Origin: Ignavibacteriota bacterium | Lineage (GTDB): Bacteria; Bacteroidota; Ignavibacteria; UBA10030; UBA6906 | DNA length: 56,170 bases | NCBI GenBank assembly: GCA_003158475.1 | Contig: PMJR01000056.1 | Coordinates: 2,007-58,176, forward strand | Direction of reading: 5' to 3' | Shown here: positions 1-8,459 of the stretch, piece after piece | Layout of the letters: every line of letters starts with the position of its first letter | Position numbering within the stretch: the stretch's first letter is position 1 | Notes under the pieces: model-generated | Told to the model about the DNA's origin: nothing | Database searches by the model: none | What the model saw: only the letters and a program-made list of their open reading frames with translations | Program-made: the position numbers and the translations under genes

Positions 1-827
1 TTGTAGGCGTGGCTGATGGACTCGCCGTTGTAGTACCTGTTCTTGTCGGACCAGGCCCAGGAGCCGAATGACGGCTTGTTGTAGAGTCCGGCGTAGGACC
101 GGATGTCCGTCTCGGGGGTTGTGGGGATCTCTTTGGTGATGATATTGATCACACCGCCCAGAGCGTTGGATCCGTACAGGGCCGAGCTTGCTCCCTTGAC
201 GACTTCGATCCGCTCGATCTGCCCCACGGGAATCGACTCGAACACCAGCTCCCCCGTGTCACCGGTGATGAAGGGGACCCCGTCCAGGAGCAAAAGGACG
301 CGGCTCCCGGCGCCCCTGCTGTATCCGCTGGAGCCCCGTATGTTGACCTGACCACCGGTGATGTTGACGCCCGGGACGTAGCGCAGCGCGTCGTCGATCG
401 TCTGTGCGTTTCTCATCTGAAGTTCGGAGGCTTCCAGGACCGAGATGCTCACCGGGACCTCCTGCAGAGACTGTTCGCGCCGGCTCGCCGTCACGACGAT
501 CTGCTCGGATTGAACGGGCGTCTGTGTCATCGCAACGTCCAGTGCCGTTTCCTTCCCCTCCTCCACAGTGACGTCGGTCCTGGTCTCCCGGTGATACCCG
601 ACCATCGAGAAAAGGAGCGTGCATTTCCCCGGGGAGACCGCGGGGATCCGGTATTCCCCTTTTGTGTTCGTCGTGGTGCCGCGCACCGTCCCCTGCAGAA
701 GGACCGTCACTCCCACGAGCGGTTCCGAGTCACCTTTTCCCGTGACGCGTCCGGCGACCGAACCCCCGGCCCCGAAAGCACACCGGCCGGAGACGGCGAG
801 TAGGAGAACTATGGACTGGAGTCTCAT
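1..827 (-). CDS. TonB-dependent receptor, N-terminal part (cut by window edge)
   Basis: Outer-membrane active-transport receptor; about 275 residues are present and the beta-barrel lies beyond the window edge. A signal peptide (MRLQSIVLLLAVSG) is followed by a carboxypeptidase-regulatory-like domain at about 20-105 (GTTTNTKGEYRIP, MVGYH), a TonB-box-like EQIVVTASRREQ, and a plug domain (SISVLEASEL, YVPGVNI, RVLLLLDGVPF, then IERIEVVKGASSALYGSNAL and GGVINIITK). These are the usual landmarks of the family. The ATG at 827 overlaps the stop of the upstream lipoprotein as ATGA, so the two are probably translationally coupled; an alternative ATG lies at 833. The substrate cannot be told from this part. 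Confidence 0.93.
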   Translation of the reverse strand, partial: MRLQSIVLLLAVSGRCAFGAGGSVAGRVTGKGDSEPLVGVTVLLQGTVRGTTTNTKGEYRIPAVSPGKCTLLFSMVGYHRETRTDVTVEEGKETALDVAMTQTPVQSEQIVVTASRREQSLQEVPVSISVLEASELQMRNAQTIDDALRYVPGVNITGGQVNIRGSSGYSRGAGSRVLLLLDGVPFITGDTGELVFESIPVGQIERIEVVKGASSALYGSNALGGVINIITKEIPTTPETDIRSYAGLYNKPSFGSWAWSDKNRYYNGESISHAY

Positions 828-1357
828 CGCCATGGCTTAGGTGGTGGATTGCTGAAATCGACATCAATGTTGATTCCCGTGACGTTCTTGTGGAGCAATA
901 CCCTTACGGGCGCCGGATCGAACTGTCCCGGCCCTGTCGAATACACGCCTGCCGGCCTCCAATCGAAGAGGTTCGCAGTGGGCCTCCAGGCGAACGCCAC
1001 ATAATTGTAGACGCCCACATCGAGCGTGGTCCCTTCCGAGGTGAATGAGTAACGGATGGAATCGGCAAACAGGACTTTCTGTGTCGTGTCGCTGAGGAGA
1101 TTGGGCTGGCCGATCTGGGGATAAACGCTGACAAGCCGCTGGGCGAGGTCGAGCAATATGCTTGCGCTGTCGCTCGGGTACGACGGGAACGCGACGATGC
1201 GGAGTTCCCAGACGCTGTCGGCGGGAGGCCAGTGTTTGAACCTGATGACGCCGCTGAACCCCGACGGCGCATCGGGAGGCCCCAGCCCGGTGTCGCATCC
1301 CGTGGAGAAGAGGAGGAGGACCGTGAGGAGCGTTACAGCGTACCGCATTCGGTTCAT
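824..1357 (-). CDS. putative lipoprotein upstream of a TonB-dependent receptor
   Basis: About 177 residues with a hydrophobic leader (MRYAVTLLTVLLLFSTGCD) ending in a lipobox-like Cys, so probably a lipid-anchored envelope protein. The mature part is beta-rich and has no motif I recognise. It ends in an ATGA overlap with the TonB-dependent receptor, the arrangement seen where a surface lipoprotein partners a receptor; a role in substrate capture is an inference from position only. The start is uncertain: ATG 1357 and ATG 1348 both fit the leader, and a TTG at 1387 extends the frame. None has a strong ribosome site. Confidence 0.7.
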   Translation of the reverse strand: MNRMRYAVTLLTVLLLFSTGCDTGLGPPDAPSGFSGVIRFKHWPPADSVWELRIVAFPSYPSDSASILLDLAQRLVSVYPQIGQPNLLSDTTQKVLFADSIRYSFTSEGTTLDVGVYNYVAFAWRPTANLFDWRPAGVYSTGPGQFDPAPVRVLLHKNVTGINIDVDFSNPPPKPWR

Positions 1358-1460
1358 GAGAGTAATCGCATTATTCTGAAAGAACAATACCTTCCATGCC
1401 CCGCCGAACGGCGTCGGGACTGTTGCTCCCGCCGTCGTGAGGCGGGACTGATTCTCCCGT

Positions 1461-2114
1461 CTAGAACGTCAGACCCACCGTCGCAAGCGGCACTTCCGAG
1501 CTCGTCTTCCCCGTCGTCATGATGAAGTTCAACTTCAGCTCGGCGTACAGTGCGATCGGCCCCAGTTTGAGGTCGACACCCGCTCCCGCATTGAGCGTCG
1601 GCTTTGTCTGCGTGTCAAACGCCTTGACTGTCGCGAGCTTGAATGCGCCCAGAGAAAGCGTGGCATCGTTCATTTTGATATCCACAAACCCCGCGCCGCC
1701 GGTGACGTAGACATGGATGACGGGGAGAGGGAGGATGTTGAGCTTCAGGTTCAGGTTTGCCGAATAGATGTCGATGCGCCCCCCGTCGATCGTGACCTGC
1801 GAACCGAGCGGGCCGAGCAGTGACTGGTATTTTGCCTTATCGGGCGAGAGCATGATGTAGTCGCCGGAGAGCCGGAATGCCAGGAGCCCCAGGTCCACGT
1901 CGAAGTGGATTCCGCCGCCGTAGCCAAGTCCGTAAATATCCTTGACAAGTGAACTGACATCGAGTGTCCCTACCTGCGGGATCTGGACGTTTGCCGAGGC
2001 CACGCCGAGATTGAAATTGACGAAGTCTCCCTGGACGCCGAACCCTACCCCCTGGGCTCCGGCGGATGCCGTGAACGCGACAAGGACAGCACAAAGCAGT
2101 AGTACGTGTTTCAT
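1461..2114 (-). CDS. small outer-membrane beta-barrel protein
   Basis: A protein of 217 residues with a clean signal peptide (MKHVLLLCAVLVAFTASAGA, then QG). The rest alternates hydrophobic and polar residues with many glycines and ends in the aromatic TVGLTF, typical of an outer-membrane barrel of about eight strands. The ATG at 2114 follows a strong GGAGG with correct spacing, so I prefer it to the longer frame starting at 2144. It lies upstream of the lipoprotein/receptor pair in the same orientation, separated by about 100 bases. The specific function is unknown. Confidence 0.75.
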   Translation of the reverse strand: MKHVLLLCAVLVAFTASAGAQGVGFGVQGDFVNFNLGVASANVQIPQVGTLDVSSLVKDIYGLGYGGGIHFDVDLGLLAFRLSGDYIMLSPDKAKYQSLLGPLGSQVTIDGGRIDIYSANLNLKLNILPLPVIHVYVTGGAGFVDIKMNDATLSLGAFKLATVKAFDTQTKPTLNAGAGVDLKLGPIALYAELKLNFIMTTGKTSSEVPLATVGLTF

Positions 2115-2240
2115 GGTTCCTCCTGGATGAGTGAGAGGCCTCAATATCGTTCCTGACAGTCCGGAAGACCGGCCCGGAACAATAATCTATCGTTTGTCAG
2201 CCTCTAATGCAAGGAGAGTTTGGGGTTGCCCCTGCTCCCC

Positions 2241-2269
2241 TTGACAACGTGCCGTTCTTCTTGTAGAAT
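2241..2269 (+). promoter_or_regulatory. sigma70-type promoter of the kinase operon
   Basis: TTGACA at 2241-2246, a 17 bp spacer and TAGAAT at 2264-2269. The predicted start site near 2276 leaves a 5' leader of about 120 nt before the GTG of the kinase gene. Confidence 0.65.
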
Positions 2270-2398
2270 ACAATAATTATGTCGATTATGTTGGTTATGG
2301 CAATACGTTCCTCCCATCCTCGTCATATCATGCGCTATGGTCCTCCGGATTGATTCCCGGGCCATCACGGACCGGAAACCGATAAAGAACGTGCATTC

Positions 2399-4126
2399 GT
2401 GAGCAAGATCGGCAAATACGACATCGTCGCGGAACTCGGCCGGGGCGGCATGGGAGTCGTGTACAAAGCGCACGACTCCCTGATGGAACGCGACGTTGCC
2501 ATCAAGGTCATGTCCGACCTGATGCTGGCGGTTCCGGAGATCAGGCAGAGGTTCTTCCGTGAAGCCAGGACCGCCGGGAGGCTCTCGCACGAGAACATCA
2601 CGGTCGTTTACGACGTCGGCGAAGACGAAGGACGGCCGTACATCGTCATGGAATACCTGACGGGGAACGATCTCGCGGCGCTCATCGAGGGGAAAGAGCC
2701 GATCCCGTTCCTGCAGAAGCTGGACTACGCCATTCAGATCTGCCGGGGGCTCTCCTACTCGCACGCGAACGAAATCGTTCACCGCGACATCAAGCCCCAG
2801 AATATACGGATCGTCGGGAACGGGAAAGTCAAGATCATGGATTTCGGGATCGCCCGGTCGCTGACGAGCACGATGACGACGACCGGCGCCGTGATCGGGA
2901 CTCCTTTCTACATGTCCCCCGAGCAGATACAGGGGCGGCACGTCGACAAACGGTCCGACATATTCTCGTTCGGCGTCCTGTTCTACGAGCTCCTCACCGG
3001 GAGAAAGCCGTTCACCGGCGACGCCCCCACCGCGGTGATGTTCAAGATCGTCTATGACGAACCTGAGCGGCTCGACGACTCGCAGATCGATCACCGGGGC
3101 GGACTGCGTGATCTCGTCATGAAGGTGCTCGCCAAGGATCCTGACAACCGTTATCAGGACCTGGCGGAAGTCGCCGATGCGATCGAGAACATCGTCGCCG
3201 ACCTGCGGGCGGACGAGCGGAGGAGGATGGAGCAACTCCGGATGAGGCTGGGGAAGCTCATTGCCGAAAGCAGGACGCTCCTTCGTGGAAACAAGTTCAG
3301 AAAAGCGAGGGATCTTGTCGAACAGGCTGCGCGGGTGGATCCGGCCAGCACGGAAGTTGCCAGGCTGAGGAACGACATCTCCGCGGCGGAGGAACGGGAA
3401 GCAAAAAGGGTCTTCGTCGAGGAGCGGCTGAACGGTGCGCGCCGGGGGATCGAACTGAAGGAGCTGGAGAGGGCACAGGGTCTCCTGAAGGAAATTCTGA
3501 AGGTGGAACCGGAGCACGCGGAAGCCGTCCGGCTCAGCCGCGAGGTGCGGGATGCCATAGCATACGCCAGCACCGGTGACGTCCGCTATGCAGCCACCCG
3601 CAAGCCCGGGGAGACGAACCCCCTGGCACCGGACCTGCGCTCGCTGGCGCCGACGCAGCTCGTCCCGCCGGAGAAGCCCGTCCTTCCGCCGTTGAAACCT
3701 GGAAGTCTGAAGCCGGCGCCACCGAAACCCGATCGTCCGCGGCCGGCGACCCTGATTCCTCAGGCGCGGAGAAGGACGTATCTGATTGCGGGAGCCGTCG
3801 TGCTCGTCGTCGTTGCCGCGGTTCTCTACAGGACGGTGCTGTACGTTCCTTCCGCTCCCCGGGGGTACGTCGCGCTGAACATACTCCCCTGGGGGAAGGT
3901 GGCGAAGATTGTGAGTAACACGGGTCATGAGGTCCCGCTTCCAGGGAAAACGTGGACCCCCTGCCGCCTGGTGCTTCCGGAGGGGTCGTACTACATTCAC
4001 GTCACGAACCCCATGTTTGCCGATCCGCTGATTGACACCGTCACGGTCCGGAACAACGAGGTCCAGCTGGTCACGAAGAAATTCACCGGGTTTGACGACA
4101 CGCAGGTGCTGTCGAAATTCCAGTGA
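2399..4126 (+). CDS. membrane-anchored Ser/Thr protein kinase (PknB/Hanks type) with PEGA-like C-terminus
   Basis: A protein of 575 residues starting at GTG. The kinase domain occupies about 7-270: glycine loop GRGGMGVVY, catalytic Lys36 (AIKVM), Glu55 in FFREAR, HRDIKPQN with Asp130 and Asn135, DFG at 148-150, and SPEQ in place of APE. All catalytic residues are present. A helical region follows (about 280-385), then a Pro/Lys-rich linker, a transmembrane helix at about 460-482 (YLIAGAVVLVVVAAVLY) and an extracytoplasmic PEGA-like domain (GYVALNILPWGKV, LPEGSYYIHV). The kinase should face the cytoplasm and the C-terminus the periplasm. It heads an operon of envelope proteins, suggesting it senses or controls an envelope process; targets are unknown. 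Confidence 0.94.
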   Translation: MSKIGKYDIVAELGRGGMGVVYKAHDSLMERDVAIKVMSDLMLAVPEIRQRFFREARTAGRLSHENITVVYDVGEDEGRPYIVMEYLTGNDLAALIEGKEPIPFLQKLDYAIQICRGLSYSHANEIVHRDIKPQNIRIVGNGKVKIMDFGIARSLTSTMTTTGAVIGTPFYMSPEQIQGRHVDKRSDIFSFGVLFYELLTGRKPFTGDAPTAVMFKIVYDEPERLDDSQIDHRGGLRDLVMKVLAKDPDNRYQDLAEVADAIENIVADLRADERRRMEQLRMRLGKLIAESRTLLRGNKFRKARDLVEQAARVDPASTEVARLRNDISAAEEREAKRVFVEERLNGARRGIELKELERAQGLLKEILKVEPEHAEAVRLSREVRDAIAYASTGDVRYAATRKPGETNPLAPDLRSLAPTQLVPPEKPVLPPLKPGSLKPAPPKPDRPRPATLIPQARRRTYLIAGAVVLVVVAAVLYRTVLYVPSAPRGYVALNILPWGKVAKIVSNTGHEVPLPGKTWTPCRLVLPEGSYYIHVTNPMFADPLIDTVTVRNNEVQLVTKKFTGFDDTQVLSKFQ

Positions 4127-4173
4127 TGGAAACCCAGAGGCAACGCACTCCCACCATGCAGAGGAGGTGTCTG

Positions 4174-4656
4174 ATGCACCTTGTCAGATCCAGAACAATC
4201 CGGCTCGTCATGATTGCCGGCGCCGCGCTCGCCGCCGGGAGTTGTACGAAGGACGACATACCGACAACGCCCTCCGCCCCATTTCTCTTCAGCGATGTCG
4301 CGATCTCGAAGTTCGTCACTCCCCCCGCGACGAACGCGCTTCATCCCGGAACGCCCTATACCGTCCGGTTTGCGGTGAACTACACGCTCGACCCCGAGAC
4401 TGACGCGCAAAGGAGCAAGTACGCCGTGTTTGCCGATGTTGCAAGCGTTGACGGGAACGACAACATCCTTGGCGTCCTCGGCTTTATTCCCTCCCCATCC
4501 CCGCCCCTGACTGCTGCGACGGGGGCGGTATCCGATTCGATATCATTCACAGTCCCGGCCTCCGGTGCGCCCTTCATTCGTATAATAGCGGGAATTGCAT
4601 TGAGGACTGACAGTACCTTTTTCTACAACCTCGGGCCACGCTGGACAGTCAATTAA
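4174..4656 (+). CDS. putative lipoprotein in kinase operon
   Basis: A protein of 160 residues. The ATG at 4174 is preceded by AGGAGG six bases upstream, so I use it instead of the ATG at 4123 inside the kinase end. The leader (LVMIAGAALAAGSC) ends in a good lipobox with Cys. The mature part looks beta-rich, with FSDVAISKFVTPPATNALHP near its start and regular hydrophobic alternation, but I do not recognise a family. It sits between the kinase and the PorV-like gene, 15 bases before the latter, and is probably an envelope partner of those products. Confidence 0.75.
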   Translation: MHLVRSRTIRLVMIAGAALAAGSCTKDDIPTTPSAPFLFSDVAISKFVTPPATNALHPGTPYTVRFAVNYTLDPETDAQRSKYAVFADVASVDGNDNILGVLGFIPSPSPPLTAATGAVSDSISFTVPASGAPFIRIIAGIALRTDSTFFYNLGPRWTVN

Positions 4657-4671
4657 TCCGGAGAGCACACA

Positions 4672-5970
4672 ATGCCAACGACACGCCGTACACAGACCGC
4701 CCGGGCACTCGCTCTCTGGCTCGCATGGACCTGCCTGGCTGCACCGGGACTTGCGCAGACAAATATGGAGAACTTTGCCCAGTTCAGATTCAATTTCAAC
4801 AATCCCGGCGCCCGCGCCACGGGTATCGGGGGAGCGTTTATGTCGATCGCCGACGACGCGACGGCGTCGGAGGCGAACCCTGCGGGGCTGACGACCCTAC
4901 TGCGCCCGGAGGTGTCGCTCGAGGCGAAAGGGATACAGTTCATCACGCACGTCGGCAATTTCTCTTCGACAGGGACCCAGGCGAATTTCACGCTGAATGA
5001 AAAGGAGTTCAAGAGCGCCGTCGTGAGCCCGTCCTTTGCAAGTGTCGTCTACCCGGTTCGGCGGTTCACGTTTGCCCTGTTCCGGCACGAGCTCATGAAC
5101 TTTGAGAGCGACTATTTCACGGAAGGCTCACTGGTCCCCGGGTTCACCAACGGGAGCTTTTTTTTCCCGGCGAAATCGAACACGCGTATTCACGTCGACA
5201 ATTATGGAGGAACGGTCGCCTACAAGTTCAGGGAGTGGCTCTCGGTCGGCCTGTCCGGCGGGATCTCGCTCATGAGCATGCAGTCGTCGATTGCCCGGTA
5301 TTTCATCGCGGTGTTTAATGACGCCTCGCTTGCCAACATCGCGACGATTGACGACCACGCCTCGGATTTCTTCCTGAACGTCGGCGTGCTTGTCAGGCCT
5401 GCGGAGAATCTCTCGATTGGACTGACGTACAAGAGGAGGCCCTCGTTCAAGATCCAGCAAATGTACAGGTTCACGAATTACCCTTCGGATTCCGTAAAAT
5501 CGACGCAGATCAATTTCAACATTCCCTCGTCATACGGCATAGGCATCTCGTATCGTCCCACCGATGTTCTCACCTTTGCGGTCGATGTCGTGCGCGTCAA
5601 CTACTCGAGCCTGACGAAGGACTTTGTCGTCACGTTCACGCCTCAGGATGTGACCCCGGCCGACTTTGCCGTCGACGACGGCATGGAGTACCACGGTGGA
5701 GCGGAATATGTGTTTTTCGTGAAGACGATCGGGATTGTGGTCCGGGGAGGCGGCTATCTTGAGCCGGACAACAAAATCCGATTCGTGGGAGACCCGGGGA
5801 CCGTGTTCGACAGGAAGATCATGCAGGGGCTCTTCCAGAGCGGGAAATCGTATGCCCACGGCACGTTCGGGGTGGGATGCATACTCTCGAACAATGTGCA
5901 GTTTGACCTGGCCGGGGACCTTTCGTCGGTCAGCAACACGGCCGTCGGCTCACTTGTCGTCCGGTTCTAG
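4672..5970 (+). CDS. PorV/PorQ-like (UPF0164-type) outer-membrane barrel protein
   Basis: A protein of 432 residues with a signal peptide ending near LAAPGLAQ. The N-terminus of the mature part carries GGAFMSIADDATASEANPAG, the signature of the PorV/PorQ family and its FadL-like relatives. The rest is a barrel ending in VGSLVVRF with a C-terminal Phe. PorV and PorQ shuttle type IX secretion cargo in Bacteroidota, but many homologues outside that system have no known job. Its place between a Ser/Thr kinase/lipoprotein pair and two TPR genes (3 bases to the next ATG) argues for a role in this operon. A true FadL-type lipid transporter is the main alternative. Confidence 0.85.
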   Translation: MPTTRRTQTARALALWLAWTCLAAPGLAQTNMENFAQFRFNFNNPGARATGIGGAFMSIADDATASEANPAGLTTLLRPEVSLEAKGIQFITHVGNFSSTGTQANFTLNEKEFKSAVVSPSFASVVYPVRRFTFALFRHELMNFESDYFTEGSLVPGFTNGSFFFPAKSNTRIHVDNYGGTVAYKFREWLSVGLSGGISLMSMQSSIARYFIAVFNDASLANIATIDDHASDFFLNVGVLVRPAENLSIGLTYKRRPSFKIQQMYRFTNYPSDSVKSTQINFNIPSSYGIGISYRPTDVLTFAVDVVRVNYSSLTKDFVVTFTPQDVTPADFAVDDGMEYHGGAEYVFFVKTIGIVVRGGGYLEPDNKIRFVGDPGTVFDRKIMQGLFQSGKSYAHGTFGVGCILSNNVQFDLAGDLSSVSNTAVGSLVVRF

Positions 5971-5973
5971 ACC

Positions 5974-7269
5974 ATGCCGGTGCACAAGCCGCGTCGATTC
6001 GGACTGACACTCACTGCAGCGCTCTTCCTCGCTGCATCCCCCGCGATTGTCCGCGCGCAGACACCCTGGTATGTCTCGTATGAGAAGGCGCTCTCCGCGC
6101 AGGAGCAGGGTGACTGGAAGGGTTCCATCGCTTTGCTCAAAGACGCGGTGGCCGGGAAGGAAACGCCGAAACTCAAAGCGCGTACCTATGGGCTCCGGTT
6201 CGTGAATTATCTTCCGTATTTCCATCTCGGCGAGGCGTACTATCATCTGAAGGAGAAGCGGAAGGCGATCGAGAACTTCGACCTGTGCCTGAAATACGGC
6301 GAGATACAGCAGTCTCCCGAGGAATATGCGCTCCTCCAGTCTCTCCGCGGCGAACTGTCGGGGGAGACTCTGAAGCCCGCCGGCGCGCCGGCGGCCGCCG
6401 TGAAGTCGGAGACTCCCGAGGTCTCCGGGTCCGGTTCGACCGGGGGACTTCCCTGGTACGTGAATTATGAGACGGGGCTCGCGTACGTCGAGTCAGGGGA
6501 CTGGATGAACGCGATCGAAAATCTGAAACTCGCCCTCGGCTCGAACGGCATCCCCCGGAGGTACGCACGGACATACGGGATGTGGTTCATCGCGTACATC
6601 CCCCATTATTATCTCGGGCTGGCCTACTACAATCAGGGGATCTGGCAGCCCGCGGTGAACTACCTTGAAACCGCCGAGCGGTTGGGTGAAGTGAAGGACC
6701 TGGAGCCGGAATCCTCCAATCTGAAGTCGCTCCTCGAGGAAGCGCGGAAGAAAAGCGCGGTGGGGAGGAAACCTTTCGTCTCTGAAGAGCTCAAGGAGGA
6801 GGTGAACAATCAGATTGTCGAGGCTGTCCGTCTCTTCAACCTGGAGGAATACGCAAGAGCCGAGAGTGTCTTCCGCTCAGTCCTCGTGATCGATCCGTAC
6901 AATTCCGTCGCAAGGAATTACCTCGCCAGGATTGCAAAGCAGTCGGGGGCGGGAGAGCAGGAGGCGCCTCCTCCGCGGGAATTCTCGAACGGAGTGCTCG
7001 AGCTGCTCAAAGGACGCCACGAACAGGCGATCAGGCTGCTGAAAACGGCGCAGCCCGCTATGGATCAGGATGCGAGCCTTCACGCGTACCTTGGCGTGGC
7101 ATATTGCCTCCGGCACCGGGCTGCAGGGAAGAAGGAGACCGGCGCGCTCCGGAGCGCGCGGCTCGAATTCCGGCGGGCGCTCGAGATCGATCCTTCGTAC
7201 CGGCTCGACCGTACGCTGTTCTCGCGGGATGTGATCGATATTTTCCAGGGTGTGCGCAAAAGTGAATAG
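5974..7269 (+). CDS. periplasmic TPR-like protein with two WYxxYE modules
   Basis: A protein of 431 residues with a signal peptide (ALFLAASPAIVRAQ). Two copies of one roughly 95-residue helical module occur at about 30-125 and 160-255. Each starts PWYV.YE, continues with a TPR-like GDW..(A/S)I..LK.A and has a strongly conserved TYG..F..Y(L/I)P...LG.AYY. A TPR segment follows (about 275-325), then a C-terminal region ending IDPSYRLDRTLFSRDVIDIF. This last region is also found at the end of the next gene, so the two genes are paralogues. It is exported and probably a periplasmic scaffold. It lies 3 bases after the PorV-like gene and overlaps the next gene. Confidence 0.85.
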   Translation: MPVHKPRRFGLTLTAALFLAASPAIVRAQTPWYVSYEKALSAQEQGDWKGSIALLKDAVAGKETPKLKARTYGLRFVNYLPYFHLGEAYYHLKEKRKAIENFDLCLKYGEIQQSPEEYALLQSLRGELSGETLKPAGAPAAAVKSETPEVSGSGSTGGLPWYVNYETGLAYVESGDWMNAIENLKLALGSNGIPRRYARTYGMWFIAYIPHYYLGLAYYNQGIWQPAVNYLETAERLGEVKDLEPESSNLKSLLEEARKKSAVGRKPFVSEELKEEVNNQIVEAVRLFNLEEYARAESVFRSVLVIDPYNSVARNYLARIAKQSGAGEQEAPPPREFSNGVLELLKGRHEQAIRLLKTAQPAMDQDASLHAYLGVAYCLRHRAAGKKETGALRSARLEFRRALEIDPSYRLDRTLFSRDVIDIFQGVRKSE

Positions 7270-8452
7270 AACCGGGTTCCTGATACTCCTCCTGATCATG
7301 CTTGTGCCTTCCGCGCTTCTTCGCGCGCAGTGGTACGACAGCTACGAGAAGGGGCGGGAGGCGGTAAAGAAGGGCCAGTGGCAGCAGGCGGTGGCCCATC
7401 TGACGGAAGCCCTCGACGCCGAGCCTGATTCAAAGGCGAACAAAAAGACTTACGGGTTCGTGTTCATCGACTACTTCCCGTACCTCTACAGGGGCATGGC
7501 CTACTACAGGCTGGGGGACATGGTCAACGCGAGGGCGGATCTGGAGAAGGCGAAGAGCGAAGGAGCAATCGAGGACGCGCAGCGTGACAAAGAGGCCCAC
7601 TCACTCCTTGCCGAGTACCTGGGTCTCCTCCAGAAGCCCGCGACGCAGACCGCGCAGCAGAAGCCGCCTCAGAATCCGCCTCAGAGCCTCTCTTCAGGTA
7701 CTCCGAAGCCTGAACTGAAAAAGCCCGAGCTGAAGAAGCCCGAGACCGCTGCTGCTGACCAGAGGCAGAAGAAAGACCGGGTTGCCAGGGCATTCGCGGC
7801 GGGCGTGGGGTATTTTAGGCAGGGCAACCTGGACGGAGCTGAAGAACAATTCAAGAATGTGCTCGAACTGGAATCCGCCCATCCGGGAGCCGTTGAATAC
7901 CTGAAGCGCATCGGAGTCCGCAGGCAGGGACTTGCCGATGCGGTGACGGTGCATCCCAAAGAGATCCCGGCTGCGACAACCCACGAGCCTGCCCGCTCGG
8001 GGGAAGGTTCTCCTCGCGATACAGCCGGGTCGGCGCTCTTCAGGGACGCGGTGGCGCTTTTTAATAACGGGAAAATCGGCCAGGCGAAAGCCCGTTTCCT
8101 GGCCCTGCAGAGGATCGCTCCTTCCTACCCGGAGCTGGAGGACTACATGGGATCGATAGGTTCGGTCGAGAATATGGTGCACCAGGGGATCGCCGCCTAT
8201 TTCGGAGGGGAGTACAGGGATGCTATCGACAAGCTGAGTTCATCGTCGGAGAAAGGGAACGACAACCCTCACGTCTATGCGTTTCTTGCATGTTCCTACG
8301 CGGCAGAGTACCTGCTCGCGGGCGCTGAAAACGGGAATCTGAAGAAGGAAGCTGTCGACGCATTCGGCAAAGTTCGAGGGATCGATCCCCGTTACGAGCT
8401 CGATACGAGACTGATATCCCCCGGGATTATCGCACTGCTGACAGGAGAATGA
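7262..8452 (+). CDS. periplasmic TPR-like protein, paralogue with one WYxxYE module
   Basis: A protein of about 396 residues from GTG 7262 (VNRTGFLILL..., signal peptide ending RAQ), overlapping the previous gene by 8 bases; a GTG at 7250 is possible. One copy of the WYDSYEKG...TYGFVFIDYFPY...AYY module follows the signal peptide. Then come a Lys/Pro/Glu linker with repeated KKPEL, two TPR-like segments (about 180-220 and 260-300) and a C-terminal region ending IDPRYELDTRLISPGIIALL that matches the end of the upstream paralogue. The pair probably arose by duplication. Function is unknown; exported TPR proteins usually act as protein-protein scaffolds. Confidence 0.85.
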   Translation: MNRTGFLILLLIMLVPSALLRAQWYDSYEKGREAVKKGQWQQAVAHLTEALDAEPDSKANKKTYGFVFIDYFPYLYRGMAYYRLGDMVNARADLEKAKSEGAIEDAQRDKEAHSLLAEYLGLLQKPATQTAQQKPPQNPPQSLSSGTPKPELKKPELKKPETAAADQRQKKDRVARAFAAGVGYFRQGNLDGAEEQFKNVLELESAHPGAVEYLKRIGVRRQGLADAVTVHPKEIPAATTHEPARSGEGSPRDTAGSALFRDAVALFNNGKIGQAKARFLALQRIAPSYPELEDYMGSIGSVENMVHQGIAAYFGGEYRDAIDKLSSSSEKGNDNPHVYAFLACSYAAEYLLAGAENGNLKKEAVDAFGKVRGIDPRYELDTRLISPGIIALLTGE

Positions 8453-8459
8453 TCCTCTC

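Noticed and set aside
2204-4000. 598-codon open frame antisense to the kinase gene
   Set aside because: It mirrors the kinase codons, has no ribosome site or family motif, and is typical of antisense shadows in GC-rich DNA.
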